Assembly (NCBI GenBank): GCA_964456185.1
Contig: CAYVZZ010000096.1
Span: 1-9,056 of the forward strand
Origin: CAYVZZ01 sp964456185
GTDB lineage: Bacteria > Pseudomonadota > Gammaproteobacteria > Pseudomonadales > Alcanivoracaceae
Direction of reading: 5' to 3'
DNA: 9,056 bases
The translations under genes were made by a program, and so were the position numbers. Shown piece by piece: positions 1 to 5,017 of this stretch. Every line of letters begins with the position of its first letter. Position 1 is the first letter of the stretch. The notes below the pieces were generated by a model. It was not told the DNA's origin, did no database searches, and saw only the letters and a program-made list of their open reading frames with translations.

Positions 1-207
1 CCAGTGATTTCAGGACTGACGTTGCATCCACGTCAACTTCCTCCGTGTTGTGTGAGTGGTTACAAACTCTGTTGTTCTATTTGATGGGCGACATAATCCG
101 CTTGATATCTGGTTATTTTCCACCCCATTTAGCGACGAGACTTTACCATGAATTAACGCGCTATTTATATCCGCCATATTGCGTTGTAATCCTAAAACTA
201 CAATTAA

Positions 208-266
208 TACTTAATCAGTACTAACAAACTAATTATTAGGCATCTATTAAGTAACATTTAATCAGT
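208..266. repeat. Cluster of short direct and inverted repeats upstream of tssA
   Basis: The 9-mer TTAATCAGT occurs at 211-219 and again at 258-266, 47 bp apart. TACTTAAT (208-215) is the reverse complement of ATTAAGTA (246-253). CTAAT-T-ATTAG at 229-239 is a palindrome around one base. These could be binding sites for a transcription regulator. AT-rich DNA yields such matches by chance fairly often, so the functional reading is only an inference. Confidence 0.3.
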
Positions 267-316
267 TAAAAGCGCCTTACGCTGGACATTATTCAGCCTA
301 TTTTTCGTCTAATCCG

Positions 317-346
317 TTGAGATATGTTTCCCGCTTTTGGTACATT
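317..346 (+). promoter_or_regulatory. Possible sigma-70 promoter for tssA
   Basis: TTGAGA at 317-322 matches the -35 consensus at five of six positions. TACATT at 341-346 matches the -10 consensus at four of six, with an 18-bp spacer. Transcription would begin near 353 and give a leader of about 30 nt before the tssA ATG at 383. This is a weak match picked by eye. A promoter further left in the AT-rich region is equally possible. Confidence 0.25.
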
Positions 347-382
347 AGCGCCCGCGCAATAGTCAACATAAAGGCCACCTCC

Positions 383-1423
383 ATGCTGGACATCAGTACA
401 CTACTCAATCCCATTTCTGACGAGTCTCCAAGCGGTGAAGATTTGTCGTTTTCACCAGAGTTTGATGCCATTAAAGAGGCGCGACGGCATGATGATGCAA
501 CACTTGAACAAGGAGACTGGGCGACCGAGCTGAAAACGGCGGACTGGCCAGAAGCGGCTAAGCTTTGCACTGACCTTTTAACCAACCGCAGCAAAGATAT
601 CCGCATAATTTCTTGGCTGATCGAGGCGCAGACTCACCTCGAGGGCTTCACGGGTTTTGCCCAAGGCTTTCAACTTCTGGCGGCCACTTGCGAACAGTTT
701 TGGGACACATTGTACCCGCTTGCCGAGGATGGTGATCAGGATCTGCGCATCGGCAACCTTGAGGGTTTATTAACACAATCAAACACTTGGCTACAGCAAA
801 TCCCGATTACCTCATCGGCAAAGGGCAATTTCACCAGTATCGATTTGATAGAAGCAGGACGTGGCAACGACAGCGACGAACATCCTGACACGGCCGCCAT
901 CAATGCGGCCTGCACCGCAACCCCGTTTGATTTTTACCAAACACTACTCGCGACAACCCAGCAAGCGCGCGATGCGTTTAGCGAGTTTGAGCGCGTCATT
1001 GATAACTTGCTAGGGCACGATGGCCCCAGCTTTACGGCCACACGCGATGTTTTGGATAAGGTAATCGACAACGCCAAACGCATGGCAGCAGATGCGGGCA
1101 TTATGTCACCCACTGCACCCGATACCGACGCTGGCTCAAGCAGCACAGAAACCGACGATGCTACCAACGACAACGCAGCGACCGTGACAGTTAGCGGTGC
1201 AATCAATACACGCCAAGACGCCCTAATGCAACTGCAAAAGGTAGCCGATTATTTTCGTCGCACCGAACCGCATAGCCCGGTCGCTTATTTGGCCGAACGC
1301 GCCGTACGATGGGGCAATATGCCACTACACGTATGGTTGAAAACGGTACTCAAAGGGGACAACCCCGCCTTGGGTGATTTGCAAGAACTACTTGGCGTCA
1401 ATGCGGAAGCCGACAACTCGTAG
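383..1423 (+). CDS. tssA: Type VI secretion protein TssA, short TssA1 class (ImpA N-terminal domain)
   Basis: TssA proteins guide assembly of the T6SS baseplate and sheath in the cytoplasm. Residues about 8-115 form the ImpA_N region, opening with a PISDESPSGEDL stretch and containing the conserved KAADW-like segment (KTADWPEAAKL) and an FWDTLYP motif. A hydrophilic Ser/Thr/Asp linker spans about 239-270. The C-terminal piece (271-346) carries FRRTEPHSPVAYL (291-303) and a closing LQELLGV, the signature of the short Pseudomonas TssA1-type class, whose C terminus resembles phage gp6 in published work. The product is 346 residues, the usual length. I chose the ATG at 383 over an in-frame ATG at 317: family members begin near this MLDI sequence, and AAAGG (370-374) lies 8 nt upstream. 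The 22 extra residues of the longer form look non-conserved. The gene is separated from the tagX-tssM run by an oppositely oriented gene, so it is a separate transcription unit. Confidence 0.93.
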   Translation: MLDISTLLNPISDESPSGEDLSFSPEFDAIKEARRHDDATLEQGDWATELKTADWPEAAKLCTDLLTNRSKDIRIISWLIEAQTHLEGFTGFAQGFQLLAATCEQFWDTLYPLAEDGDQDLRIGNLEGLLTQSNTWLQQIPITSSAKGNFTSIDLIEAGRGNDSDEHPDTAAINAACTATPFDFYQTLLATTQQARDAFSEFERVIDNLLGHDGPSFTATRDVLDKVIDNAKRMAADAGIMSPTAPDTDAGSSSTETDDATNDNAATVTVSGAINTRQDALMQLQKVADYFRRTEPHSPVAYLAERAVRWGNMPLHVWLKTVLKGDNPALGDLQELLGVNAEADNS

Positions 1424-1429
1424 TTAGAG

Positions 1430-2191
1430 TTAGCGTCCAGTCATTGCCGTACAGGACCCCACTTCCAGCCCATACCGGCTACACACCCTCGTGATACACG
1501 CTGCACGCCCGGCTTTTCCCACATCCGGGCAGGCAGCGATATCACCGCGTAGCGCGTCCACATCAACCGATGCACCGCCAGTCTTGCGTCGTTCGATATA
1601 ACGCAACAACATCGCCAACAGCTTGGCATCAGTGTCTGATTGCGGAACAGGTGCCACATTGACCGACGCAGCACCGCTTGGCGCATCCTGCGGCGCTGAT
1701 GTTGTTGTCTGAGTGACCGTTTGCGGTTTGGTTGGTGCTTGATCGGGTGATATATTGGCTGCCCTTTTTGCCTCATCTCGACCGGCCTCATCCCGAGACA
1801 CACCAACTAAGTGTTCACCGGTTTTCTGTCTTGGTATATTCTGACGATCAGCCAAAATAACAGCTTGCCCCGCAACATCACGTTCTTGAGTTGGCTGCGG
1901 GTGTGAGGATGAGTAGTTCGACTCAACCGGTAACGGAAACGCTGTCTGCGGCCGACTAACTTCATCGTCAACGACCCACCAAACAATCAATCCCGTTAGC
2001 AGCAACACAATCACCACCAAGACCAACAGCGCATGACGCCTTGGCGGTGTGGCCGGACTGTGGCTCAGCACCGAGTCATTCTGGGTTGTATCTGTTGTTG
2101 AGCCTGCCAAAAGGCTTGGCGTTCGGCTAGTGTCGTTTGGTGTCGTCAAACTGCACCCGTGTATCAAAATTTGCTGTGGAGTATACGACAC
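1430..2191 (-). CDS. Unrecognised single-pass membrane protein with four C-terminal cysteines
   Basis: I do not recognise this 253-residue protein. It has a polar N terminus, an RR pair (51-52), one hydrophobic segment at about 53-74, then a long low-complexity stretch rich in Pro, Thr, Gln and Ala (about 80-188). It ends in a compact domain (about 189-253) with a predicted helix and cysteines at 221, 232, 237 and 247. Positive charge before the membrane segment suggests N-in, C-out topology, so the cysteine domain would be periplasmic and might form two disulfides. The start is uncertain: the longest frame opens with GTG at 2191, with an in-frame stop immediately upstream and no clear ribosome site. 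A GTG at residue 41, just before the RR and membrane segment, is an alternative. The gene faces tssA with a 6-bp gap and diverges from the tagX-like gene. It may be a T6SS accessory factor, but nothing in the sequence proves that. Confidence 0.72.
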   Translation of the reverse strand: MSYTPQQILIHGCSLTTPNDTSRTPSLLAGSTTDTTQNDSVLSHSPATPPRRHALLVLVVIVLLLTGLIVWWVVDDEVSRPQTAFPLPVESNYSSSHPQPTQERDVAGQAVILADRQNIPRQKTGEHLVGVSRDEAGRDEAKRAANISPDQAPTKPQTVTQTTTSAPQDAPSGAASVNVAPVPQSDTDAKLLAMLLRYIERRKTGGASVDVDALRGDIAACPDVGKAGRAACITRVCSRYGLEVGSCTAMTGR

Positions 2192-2218
2192 TCAAAACCA
2201 ATTTGCGCAGGACCATCG

Positions 2219-2232
2219 ATCATTTTAATGAT
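2219..2232. repeat. Inverted repeat ATCATT-TT-AATGAT
   Basis: Two perfect 6-bp arms are separated by TT, immediately upstream of the TATAAT box at 2237. The position would suit an operator acting on the rightward promoter. Function is inferred from position only. Confidence 0.35.
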
Positions 2233-2236
2233 GAGA

Positions 2237-2242
2237 TATAAT
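2237..2242 (+). promoter_or_regulatory. Candidate -10 box (TATAAT) for the tagX-paar-tssM-tagF run
   Basis: This is a perfect match to the sigma-70 -10 consensus. No good -35 hexamer sits 16-18 bp upstream and there is no TG extension, so an activator might be needed if the site is real. Transcription would start near 2249 and leave a leader of about 107 nt before the ATG at 2356. The surrounding DNA is AT-rich, so a chance match is possible. Confidence 0.35.
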
Positions 2243-2256
2243 CGGTTAATAATATT

Positions 2257-2268
2257 CACCTATAGGTG
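2257..2268. repeat. Perfect 12-bp palindrome CACCTATAGGTG
   Basis: It is fully self-complementary and lies just downstream of the expected start site of the candidate TATAAT promoter. An operator for a dimeric repressor is a reasonable inference. No specific regulator is recognised. Confidence 0.4.
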
Positions 2269-2313
2269 CGGGATATATTAGTGAGTTTTACCGAATTGTA
2301 TCCTATGCCAACA

Positions 2314-2325
2314 AAGGTTAACCTT
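2314..2325. repeat. Perfect 12-bp palindrome AAGGTTAACCTT
   Basis: It is fully self-complementary, 30 bp upstream of the tagX-like start codon and within the expected leader. It could be a second operator or a small RNA hairpin. There is no T-tract after it, so it does not look like an intrinsic terminator. Confidence 0.38.
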
Positions 2326-2355
2326 GCGCGACCCGAGCGTTTGTCATTCTGAAAA

Positions 2356-3255
2356 ATGAATTTTGTTTTAGCCTGGCTGGCAGCGCTGACTCTGCTTGCA
2401 TTTATATTATTGTGGTTAGTTTCTTTTCCCGAGAAGCGTGCGTTGCTAACCGATCGCCTAAAGCGCGGCGGCCTTCACATCACAACGCACACATCGCGAA
2501 CGGCACAAAAGCTAGATGCCAAAATACAGCGTGGCGGCCAGGGGGCACACCAGTTGGCTGGCGCCATTGGCCATTTTGTTCAACGCCACCGTTGGCCGAT
2601 TACCATGGTTTGCGGTGTGCTGCTCATCCCCACGTTGTTGGTGCTGGGGTTACGGCAACATATTGACATGCAGGCTTACGACACAAACGCCGCAGTCAAT
2701 CAGAACACAGTCGCATTGGTGACCAGCCTGCTGGAAGGCGATCAATTATCGCCGCCGGCACCCTTGCCACCGGCAACATTTGTAACGGACTTGGTTGAGC
2801 TGGAAGCACCAGAGCGGCATTTGGGACAAGCCAATCGCGATTGGGACCGGCTTAACAGCCAGTTTCGTCAGCGTTTGCTAGCGGTGTTCAAGGTGATGCA
2901 ACAGCGCTATGGCTACAAGATGGTCATGATTGAAGGCTATCGCTCGCCACAGCGCCAAGCACAGCTCGCCAGCAAAGGCAGCAATGTGACGAATGCTGGC
3001 GCTTGGCAAAGCTACCACCAATTTGGACTGGCGGCCGACTGCGCTTTTTATCACCACGGCAAACTGGTGATTGCAGCAAAAACGCCTTGGGTAAAACGTG
3101 GCTACCGCCTCTACGGCAAAGTGGCTCAAGCCGCTGGCTTGGTATGGGGCGGCAGCTGGGAAAGCATTCGTGACTTGGGGCATGTGGAGCTTCACCTGCC
3201 TGGTCACGGGCCGGCCGCTTATCGTAAGCGGTTGGCGCAACAAAACTCTCAATAA
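2356..3255 (+). CDS. tagX: Membrane-anchored M15-family peptidoglycan peptidase, TagX-like
   Basis: This is a predicted zinc peptidase acting on cell-wall peptides. The catalytic domain (about 155-295) carries EGYRSPQRQ (193-201), SYHQFGLAAD (219-228) and DLGHVEL (273-279). By analogy with M15 enzymes of the VanY / phage L-alanyl-D-glutamate peptidase type, H221, D228 and H276 would bind zinc and D273 would be the catalytic acidic residue; all are present. Two hydrophobic segments (about 3-23 and 80-99) flank a basic loop, which predicts a cytoplasmic loop and a periplasmic catalytic domain. In Acinetobacter, TagX is an M15-like L,D-endopeptidase encoded in the T6SS cluster and needed for T6SS biogenesis. 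Context here (paar next, tssM downstream) supports the same role: local wall opening for the TssM complex. The ATG at 2356 has no good Shine-Dalgarno sequence but begins a natural membrane segment. An effector role is less likely because of the double membrane anchor and the lack of an adjacent immunity candidate on the same strand. Confidence 0.85.
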   Translation: MNFVLAWLAALTLLAFILLWLVSFPEKRALLTDRLKRGGLHITTHTSRTAQKLDAKIQRGGQGAHQLAGAIGHFVQRHRWPITMVCGVLLIPTLLVLGLRQHIDMQAYDTNAAVNQNTVALVTSLLEGDQLSPPAPLPPATFVTDLVELEAPERHLGQANRDWDRLNSQFRQRLLAVFKVMQQRYGYKMVMIEGYRSPQRQAQLASKGSNVTNAGAWQSYHQFGLAADCAFYHHGKLVIAAKTPWVKRGYRLYGKVAQAAGLVWGGSWESIRDLGHVELHLPGHGPAAYRKRLAQQNSQ

Positions 3256-3268
3256 AAAGGATATTGAC

Positions 3269-3538
3269 ATGGGAAAACCAGTTTCAGTTGTAGGTGATCT
3301 AACAAGCCATGGCGGCACCGTTATTACGGGCGCACCAACCGCCACAACTAACGGCAAACCTATCGCCCGCGTAGGTGACATGGCCACCTGTCCCATTCCG
3401 TTCCATGGTGGCGTTACCACCATTGTCAGCGGCGATCCAGCTACCACGGTAATGGGTAAACCGGTGGCACGTCATGGCGACGTAACCGCCTGTGGCGCAA
3501 CCATTATTGCCACGCAAGCTCAAACGACTGACGGCTAA
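3269..3538 (+). CDS. Stand-alone PAAR-repeat spike-tip protein
   Basis: PAAR proteins cap the VgrG trimer and sharpen the T6SS spike. This 89-residue protein shows three internal repeats, each with a GKPxxxxGD element: GKPVSVVGD (2-10), GKPIARVGD (29-37) and GKPVARHGD (63-71). The first two are followed by HGG-containing strands (from residues 14 and 46) and the third by CGATIIAT. H14, C41, H46, H69 and C75 are candidates for the zinc site at the tip; which ones bind cannot be decided by eye. There is no N- or C-terminal extension, so no toxin domain is fused. The start at 3269 is chosen because AGGA (3258-3261) lies 7 nt upstream and the upstream gene ends at 3255. The same frame remains open leftward to 3098, inside that gene, but this extension does not resemble PAAR proteins. 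The gap to the upstream gene is 13 bp, consistent with one operon. Confidence 0.93.
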   Translation: MGKPVSVVGDLTSHGGTVITGAPTATTNGKPIARVGDMATCPIPFHGGVTTIVSGDPATTVMGKPVARHGDVTACGATIIATQAQTTDG

Positions 3539-3574
3539 ACCACACCGTTACAATCACAGCCCCATGGGACACGC

Positions 3575-4993
3575 ATGACACGTCGCAAAATACTACTGAT
3601 TAGCGGACTAATCTTGCTAGTGTTCGCTGTTGTCTGGGTGGTAATGATTTTACGCTGGCGCGCCACCGGACAAACACCCAGCAACATGGACATGTTGCTT
3701 TATCTGGTCGCGCTTCCCTTGGGGCTGCTTGTCACTTTCGGTGTAGTCTATAAAACGGCCGACGGCATTAAAAAACGCAAAGAGAAGGCTGCCAACGAGG
3801 ACGAAGAAGTCGTTGAGCCAGAGCCGGAAGACGACCCCACACTTGCTTGGCAGCTGCCAGTCATCGCGGCTGCCGCCATCTTGCCACAAGGCAAAAGTGA
3901 CGCCGCCATCATCAAAGCAGCTAAAGACAGCAAACGCCCTGAGCTGCACAAAACCTTGAAAGATCCCTATAAACAACCCGTCTTGGCGGCCGACATAAAG
4001 GCCGTGGACGTGGATGCAGTAGAGGCAACACTAGATGATGAGTCGCCCCATTGGTCTGTTGCCGATAAACGCACACTGGCGCTAACAGAACTGCTGGCCA
4101 CGCGCCTGCTGGACGAACATTTTGACGCCTTGCGCCCACCCGAAGACGAAGAACAGCCCAATAAGCCGCCGCAACTGGTGCTGGAAATCGACTGGTTACA
4201 ACCGGCGCATTGGTTGGAAGAAGACCGCCTTGCTGCAACCCAGTGGTTAACTGAGCGCTTATCGGAACAAGGCTGGCAAGCGCCAGAATTACGCGTTAGC
4301 AGCCAAGCTATCAGCAGTGATCTAACCGCCCTTGAGCAATTGGATGAGCTCAATCAGGCCTATCATCAAACCAAAGACGAGCTGGCGCTACACCACCCTC
4401 ATTTACTGGTGACCGCTGAATCCAATATTGATCCTGACGTCATCGCACAATGGAATAGCCAGCAGCAGCTTTGTAGCGCCAATCAACCAGAAGGCAAGGT
4501 GCCGGGCGAAGCCGCAGCCGGCCTTTTGATTGCACCCGACACCTGCGATGCAGAAGTCCTCCCTATGCAATTGGGACGGGTGTTTACCGACACGCGCAAA
4601 AAACCGGTTCACCAGCCCCAGCATTTACAAGCGGATACGCTCAAACGGCTCACCAAGGAGCTGCGCTATTACACCGACTGGGAAGAAGATGCCAAGATCA
4701 AGCTGGTATCAGACAGCGACATTCGCCCCAGCCGTGGCGGTGAAAGCCTCTGTTTTACCGAGGCTGTGTTGCCCGAAGAAGACGCCACCAAAGCCTTGTA
4801 TGCCATTGGCGTCGGTAACGGCAACGCCGGCAATGCGCTGACACTTGCCACGCTCGCCGTGGCGTTAAACAACGGCGTCAAAAAGGAACAACCCCGACTC
4901 ATGTTTTCTCACCAGTCGCCTGCGCAACGCGCGTTGGTGCTGGTCGCCGCTGCCAAGGAAGAGGCCGCCGATGATGACACTTCCACCACCTAA
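3575..4993 (+). CDS. Two-TM T6SS-associated protein with a degenerate beta-ketoacyl-synthase-like domain
   Basis: I know no gene name for this 472-residue protein. It starts with a basic MTRRK, then two membrane segments (about 5-27 and 39-59) with a short loop, then KKRKEK and an acidic stretch (75-88). Charge distribution puts both ends in the cytoplasm. Residues about 92-456 resemble, by eye, the thiolase/KAS fold. Key resemblances are HLLVTAESNIDPDVIAQW (276-293) followed by EGKVPGEAAAGLLIA (306-320), typical of the KAS region that has a PGEAAA motif, and a late glycine-rich IGVGNGNAGNALTLATLA (411-428). The place where a KAS active-site cysteine would be expected, near LRVSSQAISSDLTAL (239-253), has no cysteine, so the protein is probably not a condensing enzyme. 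It lies 36 bp after paar and 24 bp before tssM. GGGA (3566-3569) is a usable ribosome site for the ATG at 3575. A structural or scaffolding role beside TssM is inferred. The gene is certain; the fold assignment is moderate. Confidence 0.75.
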   Translation: MTRRKILLISGLILLVFAVVWVVMILRWRATGQTPSNMDMLLYLVALPLGLLVTFGVVYKTADGIKKRKEKAANEDEEVVEPEPEDDPTLAWQLPVIAAAAILPQGKSDAAIIKAAKDSKRPELHKTLKDPYKQPVLAADIKAVDVDAVEATLDDESPHWSVADKRTLALTELLATRLLDEHFDALRPPEDEEQPNKPPQLVLEIDWLQPAHWLEEDRLAATQWLTERLSEQGWQAPELRVSSQAISSDLTALEQLDELNQAYHQTKDELALHHPHLLVTAESNIDPDVIAQWNSQQQLCSANQPEGKVPGEAAAGLLIAPDTCDAEVLPMQLGRVFTDTRKKPVHQPQHLQADTLKRLTKELRYYTDWEEDAKIKLVSDSDIRPSRGGESLCFTEAVLPEEDATKALYAIGVGNGNAGNALTLATLAVALNNGVKKEQPRLMFSHQSPAQRALVLVAAAKEEAADDDTSTT

Positions 4994-5017
4994 TATCGAC
5001 ACGCAGCCCAACGACAT

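Larger units (their letters stand above)
1..382. other. AT-rich non-coding leader upstream of tssA
   Basis: No convincing gene is visible here. From about 100 to 320 the sequence is clearly richer in A+T than the genes to the right. It contains short repeats: a 9-bp direct repeat (211-219 and 258-266), an 8-bp inverted pair (208-215 and 246-253), an 11-bp palindrome with a central base (229-239), and TGACGT/ACGTCA arms at 17-22 and 30-35. Two short open frames exist (plus strand, from the left edge to about 224; minus strand, 177 to 10), but neither has a recognisable product or a good ribosome site. The likely role is a regulatory leader for tssA. Whether an upstream gene ends near the left edge cannot be decided from this window. 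Confidence 0.55.
2192..2355. promoter_or_regulatory. Divergent regulatory region between the leftward gene and the tagX-tssM run
   Basis: These 164 bp separate two divergent genes and must hold promoters for both unless transcription enters from elsewhere. The segment from about 2215 to 2300 is AT-rich. It contains a perfect TATAAT (2237-2242) and three short dyads at 2219-2232, 2257-2268 and 2314-2325. I saw no convincing sigma-54 (GG-N10-GC) element and no clear promoter for the leftward gene. Confidence 0.5.

Noticed and set aside
10..177. Minus-strand open frame of 55 codons from ATG at 177 to TGA at 10
   Set aside because: It has only a poorly spaced AGGA upstream, no recognisable product and lies in AT-rich probably non-coding DNA. 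A real small gene cannot be excluded, but I cannot support it.
3..224. Plus-strand frame open from the left edge to a TAA near 222-224, possibly the 3' end of an upstream gene
   Set aside because: The translated sequence (about 73 residues) resembles nothing I know, and its composition changes to AT-rich without a coding pattern. The true left neighbour is outside the window.
317..382. Upstream in-frame ATG extending TssA by 22 residues
   Set aside because: The extension is not similar to TssA proteins, while the ATG at 383 matches the family start and has AAAGG at a proper distance.
2314..2325. Palindrome AAGGTTAACCTT as an intrinsic terminator
   Set aside because: The arms are only 6 bp with no loop and no T-tract follows.
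2356..3255. M15 peptidase as a secreted T6SS effector next to PAAR
   Set aside because: Two membrane anchors, its position at the head of the structural operon and its similarity in layout to TagX favour an assembly role. No immunity gene is adjacent on the same strand.
3098..3268. 57-residue N-terminal extension of the PAAR frame
   Set aside because: It overlaps the end of the tagX-like gene in another frame. The ATG at 3269 has a good ribosome site and gives a normal PAAR protein.
2878..3447. Long minus-strand open frame (189 codons) across tagX and paar
   Set aside because: It covers two confidently identified plus-strand genes and its translation has no recognisable motifs; it is a shadow frame.
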